Shown here: positions 1-6,226 of the stretch, one piece after another | Layout: each line of letters opens with the position of its first letter | Position numbering within the stretch: position 1 is the first letter of the stretch | Assembly (NCBI GenBank): GCA_947473395.1 | Contig: CANJEC010000004.1 | Location: 1-35,657 of the forward strand | DNA: 35,657 nt | DNA from: Actinomycetota bacterium | GTDB lineage: Bacteria > Actinomycetota > Acidimicrobiia > Acidimicrobiales > Microtrichaceae | Direction: 5' to 3' | Notes under the pieces: generated by a model | What the model was told of the DNA's origin: nothing | The model's input: only the letters and a program-made list of their open reading frames with translations | The model's database searches: none | Position numbers and translations under genes: made by a program

Positions 1-103
1 GACCGGCAAACATTTTCGACAAGTCCTGCAGGAAAAAGTTCATGGATTCGAACGGGTTGTCATCCCCAGAGGGATCGGAACCGAAGGGGTCAGAAAAACT
101 CAC
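1..103 (-). CDS. Probable DUF2342 zinc metalloprotease-like protein, N-terminus only (partial)
   Basis: Only the first 34 residues lie in the window; the gene runs off the left edge. The peptide opens MSFSDPFGSDPSGDD, then NPFESMNFFLQDLSKMF. An acidic Gly/Pro/Asp-rich start followed by a short amphipathic stretch resembles actinobacterial DUF2342 proteins (zincin-like, HExxH further in), but the diagnostic motif is outside the window. GTG at 103 is chosen because a TAGCAT hexamer ends exactly six bases upstream, fitting a leaderless transcript; the nearby ATG at 113 is stopped after three codons. In mycobacteria a DUF2342 gene lies close to the UPF0182 and PDZ/Lon-like genes, and both are found in this window, which supports the guess. 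Family assignment is inference from a short fragment. Confidence 0.45.
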   Translation of the reverse strand, partial: MSFSDPFGSDPSGDDNPFESMNFFLQDLSKMFAG

Positions 104-109
104 ACCCTC

Positions 110-115
110 ATGCTA
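110..115 (-). promoter_or_regulatory. Leaderless -10 box (TAGCAT) for the partial gene at the left edge
   Basis: TAGCAT on the minus strand is followed by six bases (GAGGGT) and then the GTG start at 103, so transcription would begin at or next to the start codon. No Shine-Dalgarno is otherwise needed. No clear -35 box is visible. Confidence 0.5.
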
Positions 116-139
116 GGTCTCTGCTGGCACCAATGAAGC

Positions 140-1096
140 TCAGGACCTAAGAAGTCGTCCAGCTACGCCTAGAGCCGTGTCGGCCACAAGGATCTCGACC
201 ACCCAGGTGGTTGTAGTACTTGTGGGGCGCGATTCAGTGAGCGTTGTGATTCCTATGAACGCTCCATCCGGGTCAAAAACCAGTCCTCCGGTCAACATCT
301 CTGGGTCTGCAGGTTGAGCTGTTGACTGAAACTGTTGCCCTGCTGCGCCAGTGGGTGCGTCAGTGGGTGCGTCAGTGGGTGCGACAGCGACTGGAGCCAG
401 AGGTCGGATTTGAGCCCCGAGTTCTGCGTGAAGAGAACCTTCTTGATCTGCAGCTGTACCCGAATCTCCCGCAGCGAGATGGCCGACTCGGGCCGTGACT
501 CCAAGAATCGGGTCTGCGTAGAACACGGTGACCTGCTGTGTTGCTTTCGGGAACTCTGCTGTTGCTACTGAGGTTCCAGAGCTTGGCCGAATAGGGCGCA
601 GAACTGCCAGGTCGGAGGCAGGATCTGTAGCGATGATCTCTAACTGTTCTTGGCTTCCGTCTGCGCAAGCCGCCCAGACTTCATCATCCGGTGCAAGCAG
701 ATGTGCAGGCAGGAGAAGGTGGCCCTTTGGGTCGAACCGAAGCGCCGTTGCCACGGTGGATGCGGCCAAGCTGATGATGGTGACCTCGGCTACGAACTCG
801 GTCTTCAGCCACGCCTGTTGGGTAGCCGCTCGATCTGCTGACATTTTTGAGGGCTCTTGCTCGGGAAGCTGCCGGGGCTCAGACATCTGCATTGGTCGAG
901 TTGTCCCGAGAGCGAATCCCGTTCCGAGCAGGGCCAAAACCGCGAGCAAGACTGACCCGGCGATCCATCCGGAGCGTCGCTGATCAACCCTGCAGCGAGA
1001 TTCAAGCCCCACCTCACTTGGGTGCTGCCAGACTCGCTCGGCCGTTGGGTGAGGCCTGATTTCGGGGCCGAGTTCTTCTGGTTCGATCTCGGTCAT
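140..1096 (-). CDS. Membrane-anchored trypsin-like (S1C/HtrA-type) protein, probably catalytically inactive
   Basis: 318 residues. The N-terminal cytoplasmic segment carries VWQHPSE (residues 22-28), a HPSE motif I associate with actinobacterial trypsin-like membrane proteins. One transmembrane helix lies at about 43-66. The extracytoplasmic part keeps the protease fold pattern: His132 in LLPAHLL and Asp162 in TDPASDLAVL are in the usual triad positions. The GNSGGP serine motif appears as EMLTGGLVF (266-274), with Thr269 where Ser should be, so proteolysis is doubtful. A Thr/Ala/Pro linker at about 240-251 comes from a 12-base DNA repeat. The open frame extends upstream of ATG 1096, but TAACCT ends seven bases before that ATG and the extra residues look like random translation. 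It reads toward the partial gene, 36 bases away. A binding or sensing role is possible but inferred. Confidence 0.7.
   Translation of the reverse strand: MTEIEPEELGPEIRPHPTAERVWQHPSEVGLESRCRVDQRRSGWIAGSVLLAVLALLGTGFALGTTRPMQMSEPRQLPEQEPSKMSADRAATQQAWLKTEFVAEVTIISLAASTVATALRFDPKGHLLLPAHLLAPDDEVWAACADGSQEQLEIIATDPASDLAVLRPIRPSSGTSVATAEFPKATQQVTVFYADPILGVTARVGHLAAGDSGTAADQEGSLHAELGAQIRPLAPVAVAPTDAPTDAPTGAAGQQFQSTAQPADPEMLTGGLVFDPDGAFIGITTLTESRPTSTTTTWVVEILVADTALGVAGRLLRS
349..384. repeat. Three tandem 12-base units in the protease-like gene
   Basis: The unit cagtgggtgcgt occurs three times in a row (the last unit ends in a). On the minus strand it encodes the TDAP-type linker (APTDAPTDAPT) between the protease-like body and the degenerate serine motif. 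It is in frame and probably varies in copy number between strains. Confidence 0.85.
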
Positions 1097-1103
1097 CGAC
1101 TCA

Positions 1104-1109
1104 AGGTTA
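1104..1109 (-). promoter_or_regulatory. Leaderless -10 box (TAACCT) for the protease-like gene
   Basis: TAACCT on the minus strand is followed by seven bases and then ATG 1096. This spacing would put the first transcribed base on or beside the start codon and supports ATG 1096 over the much longer open frame. Confidence 0.55.
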
Positions 1110-1230
1110 GCTAGGTGATCTCGTAACAAGGTCGCGGCATAGCAGCAAGCGGCAGCTCTGAGTAGTAAAGAATCTCTGCGGTCACCTACTGAATGCCTCG
1201 ACGATGTGGGACCATGAACAGGATCTTCCC

Positions 1231-1236
1231 TAGGAT
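1231..1236 (+). promoter_or_regulatory. Candidate leaderless -10 box (TAGGAT) for the mreB operon
   Basis: TAGGAT is followed by seven bases and then GTG 1244, which opens a 30-codon frame running into the small membrane protein gene. The intergenic region between the divergent genes (1097-1243) holds no other gene that I can see. Confidence 0.45.
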
Positions 1237-1243
1237 GAAGACA

Positions 1244-1336
1244 GTGCCGAGCGGTCAGATGTTGAACAAACCTATGAAGAAACCCATGCAGGTCAACCTG
1301 TTTCTCTTTTCCACGACTACGAGGCACCTGCTGTGA
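1244..1336 (+). CDS. Possible 30-residue leaderless small protein or leader peptide
   Basis: GTG 1244 to TGA 1336 encodes a basic N-terminal half (MPSGQMLNKPMKKPMQ) and a hydrophobic/Thr-rich second half ending RHLL. Two signals support translation. TAGGAT lies seven bases before the GTG, as in a leaderless message. The stop overlaps the next gene's GTG start in a GTGA tetranucleotide, a standard translational-coupling arrangement. It may be a real small protein, or a leader peptide that delivers ribosomes to the membrane protein, whose own GTG lacks an obvious Shine-Dalgarno. Coding by chance cannot be excluded because it is so short. Confidence 0.4.
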   Translation: MPSGQMLNKPMKKPMQVNLFLFSTTTRHLL

Positions 1337-1548
1337 GCAATGTGGTGTACCTCGTCCTCGTTGTAGCCCTGAGCTGTGTGGGCATGCTGCTGCTGTGGGT
1401 GAAGAACAGAGATCCAATCTCGCCTGGTTCGTCTGTGGATCAGTTCCAAGACAAGATGCAGGCCCTCGCACCGCCTGAGTCTGAAAGAGACCGCTCCTCG
1501 AGTGCTTCCCCGGATCAAGGAACCTCGCGTCAGAACCGGGGAGTGTGA
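1333..1548 (+). CDS. Small single-pass membrane protein preceding mreB
   Basis: 71 residues starting at GTG 1333. Residues 3-23 form one strong transmembrane helix (VYLVLVVALSCVGMLLLWV). A short hydrophilic tail rich in Pro, Ser, Glu and Arg follows (about 24-71), so it is probably an N-terminally anchored protein with a cytoplasmic tail. It overlaps the short upstream ORF by four bases and its 3' end overlaps the mreB frame by 47 bases, so the three are probably one transcript. I do not recognise the family. Its position beside mreB suggests a role at the cell envelope or in MreB function, but that is guilt by association only. Confidence 0.6.
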   Translation: MSNVVYLVLVVALSCVGMLLLWVKNRDPISPGSSVDQFQDKMQALAPPESERDRSSSASPDQGTSRQNRGV

Positions 1549-2554
1549 TCTGGCACGCGACCTAGCGATCGACCTGGGTACTGCCAACACGTTGGTCTAC
1601 GCCAGAGGAGAGGGCATCGTCTTGAACGAGCCTTCTGTTATCGCGCTCAACAGCAGGACAAACGAAGTCCTTGCCATGGGACGAGATGCATGGAAGATGA
1701 TTGGCCGCACACCGAGCTACATCGTGGCGGTGCGTCCGCTGCGCAAGGGTGCCATCACCGACTTTGAGGTCACTCAAGAGATGATTCGGCTGCTCCTCAA
1801 GCGCGTAGGAGTTAATCGGTTCAATCGCCCCCGAGTGGTGATCTGCGTACCCTCTGCAATTACTGCGGTAGAGAAACGTGCCGTAACAGAAGCAGCTCGA
1901 AAAGCTGGCGCAACAGAAGCGCAGTTGATCGAGCAGCCAATGGCAGCAGCGATCGGGGCGGGATTGCCGATCAATGAACCAATGGCAAACATGGTGGTCG
2001 ACATCGGCGGCGGCACATCAGAGACAGCACTGATCTCTTTGGGGGGAGTGGTTGCGCTGCAAGCAGTGCGAATCGGTTCCTTTGATATTGATGCGGCAAT
2101 CATCACGTATATTCGCCGCGAATATGGGATTGCCATCGGGGAACAGACCGCCGAAGAGATAAAGATTCTGATCGGATCGGCGCACCCAACTCCCGAAGAG
2201 GGTAGGGCCGAGGTGCGCGGCAGAGAGCTGATGTCGGGGCTTCCTCGCACCATCATCTTGTCTGCAGGCGAAGTTCGAGTCGCGATTTCTGACCCTGTCA
2301 ATGCCATGGTCGACTCCGTGCTCGCTTGCCTGTCCGAGGCACCACCCGAACTAGCCCAGGACCTTATTGAGCATGGTATTCATTTGGTAGGCGGCGGATC
2401 GCTCCTGAAAGGCCTCGATCTGCGTATCGCTAACGAGAGTGAGGTTCCTGTGCAGTTGGTTCGACAGCCACTCGAATCGGTTGTGCTAGGTGCGGGGCGC
2501 GTAGTTGAATCCTACGAGGAGTTGCGAGACATGTTTATGGGCGCACGTCGATAG
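1502..2554 (+). CDS. mreB: Rod-shape determining actin-like protein MreB
   Basis: 350 residues, normal for MreB. This actin/HSP70-fold ATPase polymerises under the membrane and guides elongation-type peptidoglycan synthesis. The phosphate-1 motif LAIDLGTANTLVY starts at residue 21. RPRVVICVPSAIT, the second phosphate loop VVDIGGGTSE, the region SLGGVVALQAVRIGSFDID and the adenosine motif LVGGGSLLKGL follow in order. GTG 1502 is used as the start; the conserved part begins at residue 18, so the true start could be slightly downstream, but no better in-frame ATG or GTG is present. No mreC, mreD or rodA follows. An ABC importer comes next instead, so this is an orphan copy, possibly one of several MreB/Mbl paralogues. 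Confidence 0.93.
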   Translation: MLPRIKEPRVRTGECDLARDLAIDLGTANTLVYARGEGIVLNEPSVIALNSRTNEVLAMGRDAWKMIGRTPSYIVAVRPLRKGAITDFEVTQEMIRLLLKRVGVNRFNRPRVVICVPSAITAVEKRAVTEAARKAGATEAQLIEQPMAAAIGAGLPINEPMANMVVDIGGGTSETALISLGGVVALQAVRIGSFDIDAAIITYIRREYGIAIGEQTAEEIKILIGSAHPTPEEGRAEVRGRELMSGLPRTIILSAGEVRVAISDPVNAMVDSVLACLSEAPPELAQDLIEHGIHLVGGGSLLKGLDLRIANESEVPVQLVRQPLESVVLGAGRVVESYEELRDMFMGARR

Positions 2555-2557
2555 GTT
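2552..2557 (+). promoter_or_regulatory. Weak candidate -10 box (TAGGTT) for the liv operon
   Basis: TAGGTT begins at the TAG stop codon of mreB and would give a leader of about 24 bases to livG, which has its own Shine-Dalgarno (GGAGGG). There is no clear -35 box. The liv genes could equally be read through from mreB. Confidence 0.25.
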
Positions 2558-2587
2558 GCACGGTCCAGACTCAATGAATGGAGGGAA

Positions 2588-3352
2588 ATGTCATTACTTG
2601 AAGTGCAAGAAGTAGGGGTGCGCTTTGGTGGAGTCCTAGCACTAGAGAGTCTGTCCTTCTCTCTTGAAGCAGAACAGATCTGCGCTCTCATCGGCCCAAA
2701 CGGGGCTGGAAAGACCACCTTGTTCAACGTGATCTCTCGGATTTACGAGCCCTCACAGGGACAAGTTCACTTTGACGGGCATGACTTGCTTGCCGCTCCT
2801 GCGCATAAAATTATGGACTTTGGCGTTGCCCGAACGTTTCAGAATCTGGCGCTTGTTCCAGGCTTGACGGTGCTACAGAACGTGATGATCGGTGCCTATG
2901 GCCGGAGTCGAGGCGGTATCTGGACATCTACCTTGCGGCTACCACCTGTTCGTGCCGAGGAACGTCGAGTCACGGCGCGCTCCCTGCAGATTCTGGATCG
3001 GCTGGGGCTTTCTGAAGTTGCCTCACGACCCTGCACGGGGCTCCCGTATGGCACGCTCAAGCGTATTGAGTTTGCTCGTGCGCTTGCATCGGAGCCCAAA
3101 TTGCTCATGCTTGACGAGCCAGCGAGCGGTCTGACCCATGGTGAAGTCGAGGAGCTTGGGCTGCTGATCCAGCAGATTCGTGATGAGTTCTCGCTCACGG
3201 TTTTGTTGGTTGAGCATCACATGTCCATGGTGATGGCAATCTCGCAGAAGGTGGTGGTGATGGACCTAGGTCGAAAGATTTCCGAGGGCACCCCAGCAGA
3301 GGTTGCTCAGGACTCAAGGGTGATTGCAGCGTATTTAGGGGCCCCGGCGTGA
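2588..3352 (+). CDS. livG: Branched-chain amino acid/amide ABC transporter, ATP-binding subunit LivG
   Basis: 254 residues, usual for LivG. This is one of two ATPases driving import through LivH/LivM. Walker A is GPNGAGKTT (36-44), the Q-loop region is ARTFQNLALV (81-90), the signature-like stretch is LPYGTLKRIEFARAL (152-166) and Walker B is LLMLDEP (172-178). The C-terminal extension VVMDLGRKISEGTPAEVAQD..VIAAYLGAPA is typical of the HAAT family. ATG 2588 is preceded by GGAGGGAA at good spacing. Its stop overlaps the livF start in GTGA. The ATPase family is certain; the actual substrate (amino acid, urea or short amide) cannot be read from the sequence. Confidence 0.93.
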   Translation: MSLLEVQEVGVRFGGVLALESLSFSLEAEQICALIGPNGAGKTTLFNVISRIYEPSQGQVHFDGHDLLAAPAHKIMDFGVARTFQNLALVPGLTVLQNVMIGAYGRSRGGIWTSTLRLPPVRAEERRVTARSLQILDRLGLSEVASRPCTGLPYGTLKRIEFARALASEPKLLMLDEPASGLTHGEVEELGLLIQQIRDEFSLTVLLVEHHMSMVMAISQKVVVMDLGRKISEGTPAEVAQDSRVIAAYLGAPA

Positions 3353-3404
3353 GCTCGGCAGGTAATGGCCTGAGCTCGGCAGGTGATGGCGTGAGCTCGG
3401 CAGG
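3349..3404 (+). repeat. 21-base tandem repeat carrying alternative livF starts
   Basis: The motif tgagctcggcagg occurs at 3350, 3371 and 3392 with a 21-base period. The first two units are full length (gtgagctcggcaggtaatgg and ctgagctcggcaggtgatgg), and the third keeps gtgagctcggcagg. The repeat length is a multiple of three, so each unit offers an in-frame start (GTG, CTG, GTG). Confidence 0.85.
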
Positions 3405-4110
3405 ACATCTTCTTGAAGTGACGACTCTTGGTGCCGGCTACGGAATTGTTGAAGTGCTCTTTGGGGTCGACTTGGTGGTCGATCCGGGCGAGGTTGTCGT
3501 GGTGCTCGGCGCAAACGGTGCTGGCAAGACCACCACCTTGCGAGCCATCTCGGGCATGATCGCAGCGACGGGGCAGGTGAAGTTTTTGGGAGAATCCGTG
3601 TTGGGTCGTCGGCCGGATCAGCTGGTGAAACGCGGCATGGCCCATGTGCCTCAGGGGCGCGGCACGGTGACCTCGCTCACCGTGGAGGAGAATCTGCGAA
3701 TCGGTGCTTTTGTGCGTTCGGATGAGCAGGTCGAGTCCGATATTGAGCAGTGGTTTGAGGCGTTTCCTCGTCTTGGCGAGCGGCGTGATCAGCTTGCTGG
3801 TTCGATGTCTGGTGGTGAGCAGCAGATGCTGGCCATTGCTCGTGCGTTGATGTCGCGGCCCAAGTTGTTGTTACTTGACGAGCCCTCCTTGGGCCTGGCG
3901 CCTTTGGTCACTCATGAGGTCTTTGATCGCCTCCGTGAGATTTCGACTTCTACTGGGACTGCAGTGTTGTTGGTTGAGCAGAATGCAAACCTTGCTCTGG
4001 AGTTCGCTGCACGGGCGTATGTGCTTGAGGCCGGTCGGATTGTTATCTCCGGTAATGCCGCGGATCTTCAGGGCGACGCTGCAATCCAGAAGGCGTATCT
4101 CGGTGTCTGA
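3349..4110 (+). CDS. livF: Branched-chain amino acid/amide ABC transporter, ATP-binding subunit LivF
   Basis: 253 residues from GTG 3349. Walker A is GANGAGKTT (54-62), the signature is MSGGEQQMLAIARAL, Walker B is LLLLDEPSLGL and the H-loop is LLVEQN. It pairs with LivG as the second nucleotide-binding subunit. The first 20 residues (MSSAGNGLSSAGDG, then VSSAGH) are unlike the family and are made by a 21-base repeat that supplies three possible starts: GTG 3349, CTG 3370 and GTG 3391. A start at GTG 3391 would give a normal-length protein. GTG 3349 overlaps the livG stop by four bases and is kept as the coupled start. Confidence 0.92.
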   Translation: MSSAGNGLSSAGDGVSSAGHLLEVTTLGAGYGIVEVLFGVDLVVDPGEVVVVLGANGAGKTTTLRAISGMIAATGQVKFLGESVLGRRPDQLVKRGMAHVPQGRGTVTSLTVEENLRIGAFVRSDEQVESDIEQWFEAFPRLGERRDQLAGSMSGGEQQMLAIARALMSRPKLLLLDEPSLGLAPLVTHEVFDRLREISTSTGTAVLLVEQNANLALEFAARAYVLEAGRIVISGNAADLQGDAAIQKAYLGV

Positions 4111-4173
4111 GGCCATGCAGGTAGTCGGCGCAATTTTGACAGCAGACGCAGGTCTGCGTGATTGGTTGGATTC

Positions 4174-5058
4174 GTGACGGACTTTCTTCAGATTCTTCTT
4201 GTGGGAATTGGCGACGGTGCGGTGTACGCGATGCTGGGCCTTGGGCTCGTGGTGATTTACCGCTCCACCGGATTATTGAACTTTGCCCAAGGTGAGATGG
4301 CAATGTTCTCGACCTTCATCGTTTGGACCATGTGGAGTCTGGGATTGCCGATGTGGTTAGCCATTCTGGGCGGAATGGCCGGAGGTTTCTGCGTTGGTGC
4401 TTTGGTGCATCAGGTTGCGGTTCGGCCTGTAGGCGATCCGCATGAAAAGCCGCTCGCAGTGGTGATTGTTACCATTGGACTTTTTCTAGGCGTGAACGGC
4501 GCTGCGCAGCTTATTTGGGGAACCCTTGATCGCAGTATGCCCCCGCTGTTTGGCCGCGGTCAGGTCACCGTCTTTGGGGTAGCTGTTGCTTGGCAGAAAA
4601 TCGGTGCAGTCATTGTGCTCGGCGTGATGGTGCTGCTCTTTTATCTGCTGTTTCAGCACACCAAGCTTGGTTTGGCCATGCGTGCTGTGGCTTCGAATTC
4701 GGAGTCGGCTTCACTCGTTGGCATTCCGGTTCCACGTTTGTTGATGCTCGGGTGGGGACTCGCTGCTGCAGTGGGAACTGTTGCTGGCGTCTTTATTGCG
4801 CCAAACCTGGGCCTGGGAACGAACTTGATGCAGCTGACCTTGATCTTCGGTTTTGCGGCGATCACTCTTGGCGGATTTGATTCCCTAGTTGGCGCGGTAG
4901 TTGGCGGCTTTGTGGTGGGAGCGCTCTCTTCGGTGATGCCTCGATACATCACGATTTTTGAAAAAATGCCGCTAGCCCCAGCGTTTATTCTGATTCTGGC
5001 AGTGTTGCTGTTCAGGCCAGAGGGACTCTTTGGCAAGAAGCAGGTGACCCGCGTATGA
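4174..5058 (+). CDS. livH: Branched-chain amino acid/amide ABC transporter, permease LivH
   Basis: 294 residues. Hydrophobic permease with about eight membrane helices. The family N-terminus is clear (TDFLQILLVGIGDGAVYAML, then NFAQGEMAM at about 43), as is the later permease loop region LAMRAVASNSESASLVGIP. GTG 4174 is chosen because it lines up with typical LivH starts; a TTG four codons upstream (4162) is possible but adds atypical residues. About 60 bases separate it from livF, and its stop overlaps livM (ATGA). It forms the membrane channel with LivM. Confidence 0.9.
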   Translation: MTDFLQILLVGIGDGAVYAMLGLGLVVIYRSTGLLNFAQGEMAMFSTFIVWTMWSLGLPMWLAILGGMAGGFCVGALVHQVAVRPVGDPHEKPLAVVIVTIGLFLGVNGAAQLIWGTLDRSMPPLFGRGQVTVFGVAVAWQKIGAVIVLGVMVLLFYLLFQHTKLGLAMRAVASNSESASLVGIPVPRLLMLGWGLAAAVGTVAGVFIAPNLGLGTNLMQLTLIFGFAAITLGGFDSLVGAVVGGFVVGALSSVMPRYITIFEKMPLAPAFILILAVLLFRPEGLFGKKQVTRV

Positions 5059-6134
5059 GCACCTCCGTTACTGCAGGTGCTTCTGCTCACCGAAGCCCCC
5101 GCGACTGGGCGCTCAAGGTTGCTCCTTGGGTTGTTCTGTTTGTGATTCTTGCGATTGTGCCGTTTCAGTTTCCGTCATTTCGGGTAGAACAAATTTGTTT
5201 CTGGATGACCCTGGCGATCGCTGCTTGCGGACTCAATCTGTTGACGGGTTATAACGGCCAAATCTCTGTGGGCCACGGGGCCTTGTTCGGGATTGGTGCG
5301 TACACCACAGGAATTTTGATTACCGAATTTGGAGTTCCCTTGTTTGGTGCAACCGTGGCATCAGCTGTGGTGTGTTTCGCCGCAGGGATCCTGATTGGAT
5401 TGCCAGCACTGCGTATCAAGGGCCTCTACCTTGCCCTCGTCACCTTGGCAGTGGCGACCCTGTTCCCACTCTTTTTGGAGCAGTTCAGCGCGATCACGGG
5501 CGGCAGCGGGGGCCTGCAAATTACAAGCCCTCAGCTCTATCGCGGTGAGATGCGAGAGCGGCCAATTCGGTTGGAGTCCCCGATCGCTGGGCTAGAAAAT
5601 GACCAGTGGAAGTACTTCGTGTTCCTAGGTATCACCGTTGTGATCTTCATCTTGTCTCGCAACTTGATCAAGAGCAGGGTGGGGCGATCGTTGGTTGCAG
5701 TACGCGACAATGAAGTTGCTGCTGAATCCTCGGGAATCCCGGTATCGCAAGTGAAAATAGTGACGTTCGGTTTGAGCGCGGCTATTGCTGGAATCGGTGG
5801 ATCGCTGTTTGCCCTCGATCAGGGTCAGCTCTACCCGAGTTCGTTCACTATCGTTTTGTCTATCTACATCCTTGTGGCGGTTGTTGTGGGTGGGGCGGCA
5901 AGCATTATCGGCCCTGCAATCGGGGCAGTTTTTTATGGCCTGTTCTCGGACGTGATTATTCAACAGATGCCTGATCGGATTCAGCCCGCTCGGGCAGTTA
6001 TCCTTGGAGTTTTGTTGATTCTGTTAATGCTGCTAGCCCCGGGTGGGGTCGTTGGAGGGTTTCGCACGCTTCAGGCCAAGTGGTCCGCCCGAAGGAGTTC
6101 TGCCCATAACCCGAGTCCAGACCCCATCTCGTAA
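5055..6134 (+). CDS. livM: Branched-chain amino acid/amide ABC transporter, permease LivM
   Basis: 359 residues starting at ATG 5055, overlapping livH by four bases. Family landmarks: LNLLTGYNGQISVGHGALFG, IKGLYLALVTLAVATLFPL, GRSLVAVRDNEVAAESSGIP and the C-terminal LAPGGVVGGFR. A hydrophilic N-terminus of about 20 residues precedes the first helix. It works as the partner permease of LivH. The 3' end contains a Ser/Pro-rich tail of no obvious function. Confidence 0.92.
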   Translation: MSTSVTAGASAHRSPRDWALKVAPWVVLFVILAIVPFQFPSFRVEQICFWMTLAIAACGLNLLTGYNGQISVGHGALFGIGAYTTGILITEFGVPLFGATVASAVVCFAAGILIGLPALRIKGLYLALVTLAVATLFPLFLEQFSAITGGSGGLQITSPQLYRGEMRERPIRLESPIAGLENDQWKYFVFLGITVVIFILSRNLIKSRVGRSLVAVRDNEVAAESSGIPVSQVKIVTFGLSAAIAGIGGSLFALDQGQLYPSSFTIVLSIYILVAVVVGGAASIIGPAIGAVFYGLFSDVIIQQMPDRIQPARAVILGVLLILLMLLAPGGVVGGFRTLQAKWSARRSSAHNPSPDPIS

Positions 6135-6160
6135 CAGCAGAGCGCAGACCGCCCACAACC

Positions 6161-6200
6161 AGTACCTACAAATAGCAACCAGTACCTACAAATAACAACC
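6161..6200 (+). repeat. Two tandem 20-base units between livM and livJ
   Basis: agtacctacaaatagcaacc (6161-6180) is followed directly by agtacctacaaataacaacc (6181-6200), 19 of 20 bases identical, then by a partial third unit (agttt). The repeat lies just upstream of the livJ Shine-Dalgarno, in the 92-base gap before the binding-protein gene. It could be an mRNA element setting livJ expression or simply replication slippage. Confidence 0.85.
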
Positions 6201-6226
6201 AGTTTCCCTTCCCCTTAGGAGTAGAG

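Noticed and set aside
349-384. CRISPR array
   Set aside because: The 12-base units are tandem without spacers and encode an in-frame TDAP linker.
1097-1471. N-terminal extension of the protease-like gene by 125 residues
   Set aside because: The extra residues are Arg/His/Cys-rich and look like random translation, they overlap the mreB operon on the other strand, and a -10 box fits ATG 1096.
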